Part shown: positions 55,361 through 64,000 of the stretch, piece by piece
Layout: every line of letters starts with the position of its first letter
Position numbering within the stretch: the first letter of the stretch is position 1
Assembly: GCF_009857745.1 (NCBI RefSeq)
Contig: NZ_WWEN01000001.1
Location: 186,001-250,000, forward strand
DNA: 64,000 bases
Direction of reading: 5' to 3'
Source of the DNA: Thalassovita mangrovi
Lineage (GTDB): Bacteria; Pseudomonadota; Alphaproteobacteria; Rhodobacterales; Rhodobacteraceae
Translations under genes and position numbers: made by a program
The notes under the pieces: model-generated
What the model was told of the DNA's origin: nothing
The model's database searches: none
Seen by the model: the letters and a program-made list of their open reading frames with translations, nothing else

Positions 55361-57826
55361 CTATTGCGGATTGAGCCGGGTGATCCCCTCGGCCGCCGCG
55401 CGGGCGAGGTCTTCGTCCAGCGACATCGGGATGTATTCGCCGCGCCGCCACAATTCGCCCAGATCGTCGTAATGGCGCGACAGGAAATGCCCCGATTGGC
55501 CGGTGGCGGTGATGAAGACCGAACTGTCGGGATCGGCGAAATCGTAAACGCCGCGATAGCCCGCGCCATGCACGTTGCGGAACGGCGCCTCGGCGCTGCC
55601 GCCAGTCAGCCCGCGCATCAGGGTCTGATCGCCGCCGGAGGTCGATTGGCGGATATTGACGAAGCTTTTCAGCACCGGCACCTCGCCCAACACCGGATGA
55701 TCGTGGGTGGCCTGGTGCGCGTCGCCCCATCGCAGGCTTTCGAGCTGCTTGCCATATTCCTCGTCGATCCACAGCAGCGCGTCGTCCAGCGCCAGCCGCG
55801 CCATGTCGGTGCAGGTCTCTGTCGGCGCGCTCTGGATCACGTCGCACCAGACCGAGGCGCCGTTCACGTCGCGGAACACCCGTTCGATGAACAGCGGTTC
55901 GACATGCAGGAACTGGTCGGCCAGCGGGCCGATGTCGTCGCGGATCAGGCGATCCTGCAGCGCCCGCACCCAGGCCGCGTAAAGCAAAGGTTCGGGCAGG
56001 TGTTCGTTCATTTCGCCGTTCCAATTGGCCAGCAGCGACAGGGCGCGCTGGCGCTGGCGTTCCGGCGTGCCCTCGGGCGCGGCTTCGCCGGTGAACCACA
56101 GGTCGGCGCCAATGAGCGGCAGCAGCGTGCGCGCGGCGGGGCTGACCGTGTCAAGCTGGGTTTCGATGAAACTGTCGCGGGTATGCACCTGGCGCGACTG
56201 CATCAGCTTCTGCCAGCGCTGGATGCGCTGCGTGTCGCCCCAGTTGAAGGACAGGTGCAGCGGGAAGGGGCGGTCGACGATCTTGTTATTGGTGTTGCCG
56301 ACGATGCCGCCGATCGGATTGACGAATTCGGGATTGGCGGCATAGGACAGCCGGCCCTGCCAGCGGTTGTCGTCGATCCAGCCGGGCGAGGGCAGGCGGC
56401 CCTGGCTTTGGTGATCGGCCGAGCGGCGCGGCATCGCGCCCAGCGTCTTCAGCGCGATCTGTTCGCCATCGGCCACGGTCAGGTTCAGCGACGGCGCGAT
56501 CATCTTCTCGCCCTCGGCGATCGCCTGCTGCACGGTCTTGGCATACATCAGCCCGATCAGCGCGCTGATCGAGCTGTCCTCGGGGCTCAGCGCGGTCCAG
56601 GACAGGCTGGTGACGTGATCCTTGGGCGTGATCGCGGCCAGGTCGAACATTGACCCGGGCAGGACCGGGCCGTTTTCGGTCCAGCGCAGGGTCAGGGTCA
56701 ACGGTTTGTCATCCGCCACGCCAACGATGGTCTTGCGCGTGACGAAGGGTTTGTAGCCGGTGGGCGTCAGGTATTCCTCGGCGTTGTCGGGGTTCAGTTT
56801 CTCGATGAACACGTCCTGATCGTCGAGATAGGAGGCGGTGATGCCCCAGCCCAGCTCGGCGGACCGGCCCGACAGGATCGCCGGGATGCCCGGGATCGTC
56901 GCGCCGATGGCGCCGCCTTCGACCAGGTCCAACCGGGCCAGATACCAGGTGCCTGGTGCGGTGAAATCCATATGCGGATCGTTGGCGATCAGCGTGCCAC
57001 CCGCGGCGGACCGGCTGGCGGCGGCGGCCCAGGCGTTGGAGGCGCCGGCGAAATCGCGGTGCCGGAACGGCGACAGCGGGTGATCGGGCAGCGGTTTCGT
57101 CGCGGCAAATTTAGGCAGCGGCGCGTCGAACAGATCGGCATAGCGGGGCAGCGCGGCGATGCCCGCACCCGGCGCGTCGGGCAGAAGATCGGACAACCTT
57201 TCGGGATCGGGCAGCAGGATCGAGGCGCGGGCGCGCAGCACCTCGTTGTCGATCTGGCCGGTCATCTTCAGCGCCATCAGCTTGACCAGAGCGATCGAAT
57301 CCGCCGGTTGCCAGGGTGCCACCGGCATGTTGAACAGGAACATTTCCGGCGCGCCGCGCCCCAATGCATCGCGGTTGATCTCGTCCAGCCGCGCATTGAC
57401 CCCGTCGGCATAGGCCTGCAGCGCCGCGCGGGTGCGCGCGTCCTGCACCGCCAGCGATTTCTGCGCCAGCGGGTAGAGGTCGAGCCGCCGCATCATCTTG
57501 TCGCTGGCGACGGTGCGCGGGCCGAAGACTTCGGACAGGCGACCCTGCACGGTGCGGCGCTGCGTCACCATCTGCCACAGCCGGTCCTGCGCATGGGCAT
57601 AGCCGAGGCCGAAAAACACGTCTGCGTCCGACTGCCCGAAGATATGCGGCACGTTGGCGTGGTCGCGCACGATTTCGACCGGCGCGCTGATCCCGGCGAC
57701 CTTCAGGTCCTTGCTGTAATCGGGCAGCGACCGCGAGGCGAGGTAATAGACCGACAGCAGCGCCAGCAGCGCCAGCAAAATCATCCCGCCGGTCAGTCGC
57801 AGCAGCCATTTGAAGACGATTGCCAT
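55361..57826 (-). CDS. Penicillin acylase family N-terminal-nucleophile hydrolase
   Basis: An 821-residue exported, self-processing hydrolase (penicillin/aculeacin/AHL acylase family). An N-terminal membrane span (VFKWLLRLTGGMILLALLALLSVYYLA) leads into the A chain (VEIVRDHANVPHIFGQSDADVFFGLGYAHAQDRLWQM). The autocleavage nucleophile is the serine in FAGASNAWAAAASRS, with GTLIANDPHM following. Family members cleave amides such as N-acyl-homoserine lactones; the substrate here is not fixed by sequence. Start 57826 follows GGGAATTGAGC. It is divergent from the dehydrogenase gene. Confidence 0.93.
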   Translation of the reverse strand: MAIVFKWLLRLTGGMILLALLALLSVYYLASRSLPDYSKDLKVAGISAPVEIVRDHANVPHIFGQSDADVFFGLGYAHAQDRLWQMVTQRRTVQGRLSEVFGPRTVASDKMMRRLDLYPLAQKSLAVQDARTRAALQAYADGVNARLDEINRDALGRGAPEMFLFNMPVAPWQPADSIALVKLMALKMTGQIDNEVLRARASILLPDPERLSDLLPDAPGAGIAALPRYADLFDAPLPKFAATKPLPDHPLSPFRHRDFAGASNAWAAAASRSAAGGTLIANDPHMDFTAPGTWYLARLDLVEGGAIGATIPGIPAILSGRSAELGWGITASYLDDQDVFIEKLNPDNAEEYLTPTGYKPFVTRKTIVGVADDKPLTLTLRWTENGPVLPGSMFDLAAITPKDHVTSLSWTALSPEDSSISALIGLMYAKTVQQAIAEGEKMIAPSLNLTVADGEQIALKTLGAMPRRSADHQSQGRLPSPGWIDDNRWQGRLSYAANPEFVNPIGGIVGNTNNKIVDRPFPLHLSFNWGDTQRIQRWQKLMQSRQVHTRDSFIETQLDTVSPAARTLLPLIGADLWFTGEAAPEGTPERQRQRALSLLANWNGEMNEHLPEPLLYAAWVRALQDRLIRDDIGPLADQFLHVEPLFIERVFRDVNGASVWCDVIQSAPTETCTDMARLALDDALLWIDEEYGKQLESLRWGDAHQATHDHPVLGEVPVLKSFVNIRQSTSGGDQTLMRGLTGGSAEAPFRNVHGAGYRGVYDFADPDSSVFITATGQSGHFLSRHYDDLGELWRRGEYIPMSLDEDLARAAAEGITRLNPQ

Positions 57827-57906
57827 GCTCAATTCCCGTTCGCCCTTGCCTTTGGCCCGATAGCTAGCCACAAACTTGGCGAAAGACAAATGATTGGGAG
57901 GCTGTA

Positions 57907-58779
57907 ATGGCTAAAGTTGCGTTTCTTGGGCTCGGTGTCATGGGCTATCCGATGGCGGGGCACTTGCAAAAGGCAGGTCACGAGGTGACGGTGTACAACC
58001 GCACCGCCGCCAAGGCGGATAAATGGGTGGCCGAATATGGCGGGTCGATGGGCGCGACGCCGCGCGAAGCGGCCGAGGGATGCGATTTCGTGATGTCCTG
58101 CGTCGGCAACGATGACGACCTGCGCGCGGTCTGCCTGGGCGACGACGGCGCATTCGCGGGCATGTCCGAGGGCGCGATCTTCGTCGATCACACCACCGTG
58201 TCGGCCAAGGTGACGGCGGAACTTTACGCGGCAGCCAAGGAAATCGGCGTCAGCTTCGTCGACGCGCCGGTATCGGGCGGCCAGGCGGGCGCGGAAAACG
58301 GCCAGCTGGTGGTGATGTGCGGCGGCGACGAAGACGCCTACGCCAAGGCCGAACCGGTAATCGGCGCCTTTTCCAAGGTCTGCCGGCGTCTGGGCGACAG
58401 CTGCGCCGGGCAAATGTGCAAGATGGTCAACCAGATCTGTATCGCGGGCCTCGTGCAGGCCCTGTCCGAGGGGCTGAACTTCGCCGAAAAAGCGGGGCTC
58501 GACGGTCGCGCGGTGATCGAGGTGATCGGCGGCGGCGCTGCGGGCAGCTGGCAGATGGTGAACCGCTACGAAACCATGATCGACGACAAGTTCGAACACG
58601 GGTTCGCGGTCGACTGGATGCGCAAGGACCTCAATATCTGCCTGTCCACCGGCGATGAGATCGGCGCGACTTTGCCGGTCACCGCGCTGATCGACCAGTT
58701 CTACAAGGACGTTCAGGCATTGGGCGGCGGCCGCTGGGATACCTCGAGCCTGATCAAGCGGCTGCGCGCGCTGTCGTAA
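57907..58779 (+). CDS. NAD(P)-dependent 3-hydroxyacid dehydrogenase (3-hydroxyisobutyrate dehydrogenase family)
   Basis: A 290-residue oxidoreductase of the beta-hydroxyacid dehydrogenase family. The Rossmann nucleotide site is FLGLGVMGYPMAGHLQKAGH, the substrate-binding block FVDAPVSGGQAGAENGQL, and the catalytic lysine lies in GQMCKMVNQICIAGL. Members act on 3-hydroxyisobutyrate, tartronate semialdehyde or glyoxylate; no pathway neighbour decides this. A gene for a penicillin-acylase protein faces it. Ends near the palindrome shared with emrE. Confidence 0.9.
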   Translation: MAKVAFLGLGVMGYPMAGHLQKAGHEVTVYNRTAAKADKWVAEYGGSMGATPREAAEGCDFVMSCVGNDDDLRAVCLGDDGAFAGMSEGAIFVDHTTVSAKVTAELYAAAKEIGVSFVDAPVSGGQAGAENGQLVVMCGGDEDAYAKAEPVIGAFSKVCRRLGDSCAGQMCKMVNQICIAGLVQALSEGLNFAEKAGLDGRAVIEVIGGGAAGSWQMVNRYETMIDDKFEHGFAVDWMRKDLNICLSTGDEIGATLPVTALIDQFYKDVQALGGGRWDTSSLIKRLRALS

Positions 58780-58788
58780 TCCAATAGG

Positions 58789-58813
58789 CGCGGCGCATCA
58801 GTGATGCGCCGCG
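58789..58813. terminator. Perfect palindrome at the emrE 3' end (bidirectional terminator candidate)
   Basis: CGCGGCGCATCA G TGATGCGCCGCG: 12-bp arms around one base. It lies between converging genes and covers the last codons and stop of emrE. No U-run follows, so termination is likely but not certain. Confidence 0.5.
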
Positions 58814-59133
58814 TTCGAAAACAGGTTGATGACCACGATCCCGGCCAGGATCAGGCCCATGCCCAGGATCGCGGCAAGGTCCAGTTTCTGGCCGAACACG
58901 GCAAAGCCGATCAGCGCGATCAGCAGGATGCCCAGGCCCGACCACAGCGCATAGACGACGCCCACCGGCATCACCTTCAGCGTCAGCGACAACAGCCAGA
59001 AGCTCACACCATAAGCGACGATGACCAGCAGGGTCGGGCCAAGCCGGGTGAATTGCTGGCTGGCCTGCATCGCGGTGGTTCCGATGGTTTCGGCGGCCAC
59101 CGCCGCCAGCAGGATCAGGTAGGTGTTGAGCAT
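58798..59133 (-). CDS. Small multidrug resistance transporter, EmrE/SugE family
   Basis: A 111-residue four-span SMR protein that pumps cationic compounds out in exchange for protons. The essential Glu is in AAVAAETIGTTAMQAS (residue 15), and the family block YGVSFWLLSLTLKVMPVGVVYALWSGLGI is intact. This sequence is nearer EmrE than SugE/Gdx. The C-terminus (NLFSNAAHH) is encoded inside the palindrome at 58789-58813. Confidence 0.9.
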   Translation of the reverse strand: MLNTYLILLAAVAAETIGTTAMQASQQFTRLGPTLLVIVAYGVSFWLLSLTLKVMPVGVVYALWSGLGILLIALIGFAVFGQKLDLAAILGMGLILAGIVVINLFSNAAHH

Positions 59134-59209
59134 CGCATCGCTTTCCGCAGGACAGGGGATGGTCCTGTTTCCTACGGCCGTTCGGGGCGGTCAAGCCTGC
59201 CTTCGCGTC

Positions 59210-59824
59210 TCAGCTGACCACGTACCAGTCGCGCCGGTGGTTCACCGCGATCACGAAGTTCAGGATCAGCGCCCCCAGCAGCGACCAGACCACCAAAGGC
59301 GGCGCCAGCACCAGCAGCGACAGGGCGAACAGGCTCAGGTCCCAGCCCAGCAGGACCAGACCGGCACGGATGCCCAGCCAATCCTGCAGGATGACCGCCA
59401 CGATCGACACCCCGCCCAGGCTGGCGCTGTGACGAAACAGACCCAGCAGGCCAACCCCCGCGACCACCCCGAACAGGATGGCGGACACCCAGGCCGGTAC
59501 CGCGCCCAGCGGCAGCAGCGGCGGCAGGGCATCGGCCAGCAGGGACACGGCGGTGACGGTGACGAAGCTTTTCAGCGTGAAGACGAAGCCGCGCTTGAAG
59601 TAGGCGAAGAAATAGAACGGCAGGTTGACAAGGAAGAACACCGGCCCGAAGCCCCAGCCGCCCCAATAGGACAGCAGCAGCGCCAGCCCCGCCGTGCCGC
59701 CGGTCACCAGACCCGCGGCGCGCAGCACATGGATGCCAAGGGCGCATTGGACCGTGCTGAGGAACAGGCCCTGCAGGTCTTCCAATACGGTGTAATGCGG
59801 CGATGATATTTGGTCAGCTTTCAT
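59210..59824 (-). CDS. YitT-family membrane protein
   Basis: A 204-residue membrane protein with five to six spans, matching YitT/DUF161 proteins: ALGIHVLRAAGLVTGGTAGLALLLSYWGG, FFLVNLPFYFFAYFKRGFVFTLKS, and GLLGLFRHSASLGGVSIVAVILQ. The C-terminal DUF2179 domain seen in Bacillus members is absent. Function is unknown. Start ATG 59824 is the first in the frame; no strong ribosome site is apparent. Confidence 0.85.
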   Translation of the reverse strand: MKADQISSPHYTVLEDLQGLFLSTVQCALGIHVLRAAGLVTGGTAGLALLLSYWGGWGFGPVFFLVNLPFYFFAYFKRGFVFTLKSFVTVTAVSLLADALPPLLPLGAVPAWVSAILFGVVAGVGLLGLFRHSASLGGVSIVAVILQDWLGIRAGLVLLGWDLSLFALSLLVLAPPLVVWSLLGALILNFVIAVNHRRDWYVVS

Positions 59825-59941
59825 GACCTAAATTTGGCACAGGCAAGCCGATCCGTCCATATCGCTGGACGCAAAGCGGGAATGCTGCAGATGCAAAGCT
59901 CGCGGCCGATTTTCTGCCGCAGCGCAGCGACGCGGCTGGTA

Positions 59942-61156
59942 TCAAGCGAAGCCGCGATCCTCGAGCCTGCGCATATATTGCAGCGCGCCCCAGGCAATCG
60001 CCGCCGCGACCGCGATGCCGATCGACAGCGGCAGCGGCGTGCCATTGAAGGCCAGCCCCACCGGTGCCGCGATGCCCGCGCCGATCACCGTGGCCACGCC
60101 GCCGCTGACGCTGGCCGCGGTGCCCGCGATATGGCCCAGCGGTTCCATCGTGATGGCGTTGAGGTTGCCCAAGGTCAGCCCGGTCTGGAAAAACACCGAG
60201 GTCATCCAGAACAGGAAGACATAGAACATCGGATCGCCACGCAGCCCGACCAGCCAGATCGCGGTCATCGCGAGTGACAGGCCCACCTGCACCCCGAGCG
60301 CAAGCGATGCCAGCGACCGCATGCCGAACCGCATCACCAGCGCGGCATTCAGCAGGCTGGCCGATCCCGACACCAGCGCCATCCCGGCGAACCAGTAGGG
60401 GAAGCTGTCGCCCTTGCCGAACACGTCGAAGAAGATCGGCTGGATCAGGCTGATCGCCATGAAAAGCAGCGCGAAACACAGGGTTTGCGCCATGATCGAA
60501 TAGCGCACGGTGGGATGGGAAAACATTTCCTTCACCGAGGCCCAAAGCGTGCCCAGATGCAGCGGTCGGCGGGATTCGGGGGGAAGGGTTTCGGATTGCC
60601 GCAGCGCCAGCCAGCCCGACGAAAACAGCGCGAACAGGATGAAGGCGATGAAGATCCCGCGCCAGTCCGACAGCGCGATGATCCACGACCCCATCAGCGG
60701 CGCCACCGCGGGCACCAGCGTGAACACCATCATCGCGAAGGACATGATCCGCGCCATTTCGCGCCCCGAATAAAGGTCACGCACGATGGCCAGACCGACC
60801 ACGCGCGGCGCCGCAGCCCCCAGCCCCTGGATCACCCGCGCCGCCAGCACCAGTTCCAGCCCCTGCGCGATATAGGCCAGGAAAGCGCCGGTGATATAAA
60901 GCCCGGTCCCCACCAGGATCACCGGCTTGCGTCCGAACCGGTCCGACAGCGGCCCGGTGAAGAAGGTGCCGACCCCCATGCCAAGAACGAAGCTGGTCAG
61001 CACCAGCTGCGCGCGGTTCACATTGTCCGGGCTGAGCTGCGCCGCGATCTCGGGCAGGGCGGGCAGCATCGAATCGATGGAAAAGGCGACGGTGGCGAAC
61101 AGCATCGCCAGAAGCGCGATGAATTCGGCACGGGACAACGGGGCGGATCTTGACAT
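59942..61156 (-). CDS. Bcr/CflA-family multidrug efflux MFS transporter
   Basis: A 404-residue major facilitator with twelve spans. The family block AFSIDSMLPALPEIAAQL lies in TM1 and the GPLSDRFGRKPVILVGTGLYITGAF loop between TM2 and TM3; the second half contains FGMRSLA. It exports drugs or, in some members, peptides. Start 61156 (MSRSAPLSRAEF) fits the family; frames upstream add a non-family extension. Its neighbours are also transporters (EmrE, YitT) but on separate transcripts. Confidence 0.9.
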   Translation of the reverse strand: MSRSAPLSRAEFIALLAMLFATVAFSIDSMLPALPEIAAQLSPDNVNRAQLVLTSFVLGMGVGTFFTGPLSDRFGRKPVILVGTGLYITGAFLAYIAQGLELVLAARVIQGLGAAAPRVVGLAIVRDLYSGREMARIMSFAMMVFTLVPAVAPLMGSWIIALSDWRGIFIAFILFALFSSGWLALRQSETLPPESRRPLHLGTLWASVKEMFSHPTVRYSIMAQTLCFALLFMAISLIQPIFFDVFGKGDSFPYWFAGMALVSGSASLLNAALVMRFGMRSLASLALGVQVGLSLAMTAIWLVGLRGDPMFYVFLFWMTSVFFQTGLTLGNLNAITMEPLGHIAGTAASVSGGVATVIGAGIAAPVGLAFNGTPLPLSIGIAVAAAIAWGALQYMRRLEDRGFA

Positions 61157-61292
61157 GTGCAACCTGAACTGGTGACGGCTGTCAGCCGCTAACATGCGCC
61201 CCGGGGAAAGGCCAGACAGGGGAAACACGGTATACGCTGGCGCATATCCGCCATGCGCTCAGCTCAGCCCGCGGCGGGCAGATGGCCGCTCG

Positions 61293-61940
61293 TCAGTCTT
61301 CGGTCGCCATGATTTCGTCGATCACCTTCAGCCACAGATCGGTGGCCTGGGCGCCGGGCACAGCGTGCTGGCTGGCGACGATGAAGGTGGGCACCGAATT
61401 CACCCCCATCTGCCGCGCCGCGGCGTCGCGGTCGCGGATGTCCTGTTCATCGGCATCGGTGGCCAGCAAGCGGCGCACCATCGCGGCGTCCATGCCGCAG
61501 CTGTCGGCGATATCGGCCAGCGTGTCACGGTCGCCGATATCGCGCCCGTCCTGGAAATAGGCCCGGAACAGCGACGACACGATGGCGGTCTGCCGCCCCT
61601 CGATCCCGGCCCAGCGGATCAGCCGATGCGCGTCCAGGGTGTTGGGGGTGCGGGCGATGGCGTCGAAATTGATCTTCAGCCCGGCCTGTTCGGCGTGTTC
61701 GACCACCGGCAGATAGGCCTGAACGGCCTGTTCCTTGCCGCCGAACTTGGCCTCCAGATAGGCGCGCCGGTCGATGCCTTCGCGCGGCATGTCGGGGTTC
61801 AGCTGGAACGGATGCCATTCGATCACGAAAGGATGGTCCGGCCGCTGTTCCAGCGCCCGGTCGAGATAGGTCTTGCCGATATAGCACCAGGGGCAGATCG
61901 GGTCGGACAGGATGTCGAGCTTGACCGCTTTTTCCATCAT
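61293..61940 (-). CDS. DsbA-family (FrnE-like) oxidoreductase
   Basis: A 215-residue thioredoxin-fold protein with active site CPWC (Cys16, Cys19) and a helical insert, as in the FrnE/2-hydroxychromene-2-carboxylate isomerase-like branch. The cis-proline is in VNSVPTFIV. There is no signal peptide, so it is cytosolic, unlike true DsbA. The start follows GAAAGGAACCCG; there are two ATGs in tandem. Confidence 0.92.
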   Translation of the reverse strand: MMEKAVKLDILSDPICPWCYIGKTYLDRALEQRPDHPFVIEWHPFQLNPDMPREGIDRRAYLEAKFGGKEQAVQAYLPVVEHAEQAGLKINFDAIARTPNTLDAHRLIRWAGIEGRQTAIVSSLFRAYFQDGRDIGDRDTLADIADSCGMDAAMVRRLLATDADEQDIRDRDAAARQMGVNSVPTFIVASQHAVPGAQATDLWLKVIDEIMATED

Positions 61941-61996
61941 CGGGTTCCTTTCGTTCAGCCGTCTACCTAGGGCGAAACCGGGCGGGATGGAAGGGC

Positions 61997-62040
61997 AAGC
62001 GGGCGCACGCCCGCTTGTGACGCGATCGTGCGATCGCGTC
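61997..62040. repeat. Two tandem perfect palindromes
   Basis: AAGCGGGCG CA CGCCCGCTT (61997-62016) and, two bases later, GACGCGATCG TG CGATCGCGTC (62019-62040): stems of 9 and 10 bp with 2-nt spacers and no mismatch. They lie between the stop of the acyl-CoA synthetase gene and the start of the DsbA-family gene, both minus strand. Confidence 0.7.
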
Positions 62041-62051
62041 CCCCCTCTCGA

Positions 62052-63575
62052 TCAGCCTGGAAACAGCGATTTGAGCGCCTTGCGCGACAGCTTGCCGTTG
62101 GGATTGGTCGGCAGATGGTCCAGCCGCACCCAGGCGCGCGGCTGCTTGTAGCGGGCCAGGTTGTCCTGTGCGAAACCGTTCAGCGCGGCCTCGTCCAGCG
62201 GCGCGTCCGAGGTGTAGAAGGCCACGATGATGTATGTGTCGGGTTTGATCTCCACATCCGTCACGCCGATTTCGCGGATGCCGGGGCAGTGATGCAGCGC
62301 GGTTTCCACCTCCAGCGGCGACACCCGGTAGCCGCCCGCGTTCATCATGTCGTCGCCGCGCCCGGCATAATCGATCTGCCCGTCTTCACGCATCACGCCA
62401 TGATCGCCGGTCAGGAACCAATCGCCCTGGAACCGGGCCCTGGTTTCGTCTTCGGCGCCATAATAGCCCAGCATCAGCCCGGGATCGCGGCGGTCGATGG
62501 CGATGACGCCTTCCTCGCCGCGCGCAACCGGCCCGTCGGGGCCGAGGATGGCGATGCGGCGGCCCTGTTGCGGCTGGCCCAGCGATCCGCCCGTTGCAGG
62601 ACTGGCCGGGCTGGCGGAGATGAAGGTGGAACATTCCGACATGCCGTAGGCCTCGAATATCTGCTTTCCGCCGGTGGCCTCGGCCCAGCGGCGCCGCAGC
62701 GCCTCGGATAGCTTTTCCCCGGCGGCCAGCCCGTGGCGCAGCTTGGGCAGGTCGAGCGTGTCATGGTGATTGAGAAGCTTGCGGTAAACCCCGGGGGCCG
62801 CTGCAAAAATCGTCGCGTCATGGCGTTTCAGCAGCAGCGGCAGCGCCTCGATCGGCACGTCCTTGGCGGGGATCAGCGCGGTGGCGCCGACCGACCACGG
62901 GTCCATCAGCCCGGTGCCCAGGGTGAAGGTCCAGTTGAACGCGCCCGCATGCAGCAGCCGGTCGTCGGGGCCCAGCCCGTACCAGCCCTGGTGCATCATC
63001 CGCCGGGCCCAGATCGCCCGGTGCGCATGGCAGACCGCGCGCGGGTTGCCCGAAGTGCCCGAGGTGTAGATGATATAGGCCAGCCGGTCCGGATCGCCCA
63101 TGTCATACTCAGACGGCGGCAGGTCGCGCATTTTCAGCAGGTCGTCGGTGCCGATCACCGGCAACCCGGTGTCATCCGGGCAGGCCACATCCTGATCGCG
63201 CAGGATACCGGCGGGCGACAGCTGCGCCACCATCTTGGCCACTTCCGGCGCGGTCAGCATCGACGAGGTCGGCACCGGCACCATCCCGGCGGCGATCGCC
63301 GCCAGGTAGGCGATCGGGAACTCGACGGTATTGCCCAGCCGCATCAGCAGGATGTCGCCCGGTTTGAACCCCGCCTGCTTAAGCCCCGTCGCGGTGCCCA
63401 GAACGGCCGATTTCAGCTTGGCGTAGCTCCAACGATCCGACCGGGTCGGCGACAGCACCGCCAGCGCGATCTTGTCCGGCAGGGCATCGGCATGGGCCAG
63501 CACATGGGCGGCCATGTTGAACGGGGCGGGGCAGGGCGCGGGCGCGCCGTCATCGAATATCGCTTCCATGAGCAT
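62052..63575 (-). CDS. AMP-forming acyl-CoA synthetase (benzoate-CoA ligase-like)
   Basis: A 507-residue ANL-superfamily ligase that activates a carboxylic acid to its CoA thioester. The P-loop motif YIIYTSGTSGNPRAV, AYGMSECSTF and the C-terminal catalytic lysine in NPNGKLSRKALK are all present; the linker motif YYGAEDETRARFQGDWFLTGDHG is intact. Length and order resemble the benzoate/4-hydroxybenzoate ligases. It is divergent from an XRE regulator 56 bp away, so that regulator probably controls it. Start is ATG 63575 or 63569. Confidence 0.9.
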   Translation of the reverse strand: MLMEAIFDDGAPAPCPAPFNMAAHVLAHADALPDKIALAVLSPTRSDRWSYAKLKSAVLGTATGLKQAGFKPGDILLMRLGNTVEFPIAYLAAIAAGMVPVPTSSMLTAPEVAKMVAQLSPAGILRDQDVACPDDTGLPVIGTDDLLKMRDLPPSEYDMGDPDRLAYIIYTSGTSGNPRAVCHAHRAIWARRMMHQGWYGLGPDDRLLHAGAFNWTFTLGTGLMDPWSVGATALIPAKDVPIEALPLLLKRHDATIFAAAPGVYRKLLNHHDTLDLPKLRHGLAAGEKLSEALRRRWAEATGGKQIFEAYGMSECSTFISASPASPATGGSLGQPQQGRRIAILGPDGPVARGEEGVIAIDRRDPGLMLGYYGAEDETRARFQGDWFLTGDHGVMREDGQIDYAGRGDDMMNAGGYRVSPLEVETALHHCPGIREIGVTDVEIKPDTYIIVAFYTSDAPLDEAALNGFAQDNLARYKQPRAWVRLDHLPTNPNGKLSRKALKSLFPG

Positions 63576-63631
63576 GATCTACGCAAGCCGCGCCCCCGTT
63601 GCAAGAAATCGCGGCGCTGCTATGAAGGGGC

Positions 63632-64000
63632 ATGAACCAAAACCGCGACCCCAAATCCCTGATCCGCATCGCCCGCGAAACCGGGCCGGAGATCGCGCCG
63701 GAACCTCTCGACCTGCCCGAACGGGTGCGCGAGCTGCGCAAATCGCGCGGTCTGACGCTGGAACAGGCCGCCAATCAGGCCGGGCTGGCGCGCTCGACCC
63801 TGTCGAAGATCGAAAACGGCCAGATGTCGCCCACCTACGAGGCACTGAAGAAGTTGGCGACGGGGCTGGAAATTTCGGTGCCGCAGCTGTTCACCCCGCC
63901 GATGCGCGAAAAGGTCAACGGCCGGATGACCGTGACCCGATCCGACGAAGGCGTGGCGCAGGCCACCGCCACCTATGAGCATGAATTGCTGTCCTCCGGC
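63632..64000 (+). CDS. XRE-family transcriptional regulator (3'-truncated by window edge)
   Basis: The first 123 residues are present. A basic N-terminal arm is followed by a Cro/C1-type HTH (RVRELRKSRGLTLEQAANQAGLARSTLSKIENGQMSPTYEALKKLATGL, about residues 33-82). It then enters a region that in this family is a C-terminal cupin sensor domain, which is off the window. Start 63632 follows GAAGGGGC. It is divergent from the acyl-CoA synthetase gene, its likely target; the ligand would be an acid or CoA ester, by inference. Confidence 0.88.
   Translation, partial: MNQNRDPKSLIRIARETGPEIAPEPLDLPERVRELRKSRGLTLEQAANQAGLARSTLSKIENGQMSPTYEALKKLATGLEISVPQLFTPPMREKVNGRMTVTRSDEGVAQATATYEHELLSSG

Overview
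The window looks like chromosomal core DNA of a marine-type Rhodobacterales (Roseobacter/Rhodobacteraceae) alphaproteobacterium. The evidence is a GC-rich, densely packed gene set with orthodox Rhodobacteraceae families (DUF6477 and DUF6456 proteins, fused IspDF, the dusB-ntrBC-ntrYX-hfq order, a MocR regulator facing a DUF1127 gene), a LexA site of the alphaproteobacterial type (GTTC-N7-GTTC) and an NtrC without the sigma54-contacting GAFTGA loop. I see no prophage, transposase, integrase, CRISPR array, rRNA or tRNA. 62 protein genes are called, the first (ligA) and last (XRE regulator) cut by the window edges.

Layout. 1-5.0 kb: ligA-recG (translationally coupled), then a 40-residue membrane peptide behind a run of four GTTC LexA half-sites, an IscU/NifU-like scaffold protein and hisI. 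5.1-9.6 kb (minus): gluQ-trmFO, a di-haem cytochrome c peroxidase and a crotonase-fold protein. 9.6-14.2 kb: thioesterase, acyltransferase, DUF1127/MocR pair, rplM-rpsI. 14.3-24.8 kb (mostly minus): a small acidic porin-like protein, ppk2-tetR, alpha/beta hydrolase, metA, a P-loop ATPase, FadL-type transporter, EamA exporter, guaA, second FadL. 25-31.8 kb: MttB-family methyltransferase, DUF6477/DUF6456, VIT transporter, oxyR facing a peroxiredoxin, lipA. 32-39.5 kb: two c-type cytochromes, a 57-residue membrane protein, hpt, ratA, MmgE/PrpD, amtB, and the overlapping ispDF-pgpA-cinA chain. 39.7-52.1 kb: dusB-ntrB-ntrC-ntrY-ntrX, then trkA-trkH-hfq-hflX. 52-64 kb: esterase, hybrid histidine kinase, penicillin-acylase family protein, a 3-hydroxyisobutyrate dehydrogenase-like enzyme, EmrE, YitT, Bcr/CflA, DsbA/FrnE-like protein, acyl-CoA synthetase and an XRE regulator.

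How parts fit together. 39.7-52.1 kb is a nitrogen/redox sensing and post-transcriptional regulation block (dihydrouridine synthase, two two-component systems, K+ uptake, Hfq, HflX). The ispDF-pgpA-cinA genes overlap by 4 nt at each junction and should be one transcript. OxyR and the peroxiredoxin form a peroxide-response pair. The most interesting item is the small SOS-linked membrane peptide at 3793-3915. Other signals are a dispersed intergenic hairpin repeat placed after stop codons, a hairpin covering the ribosome site of the MmgE/PrpD gene, two tandem perfect palindromes near 62.0 kb, and a CtrA-like site before the DUF6456 gene. All assignments come from reading motifs and context; no database search was run.
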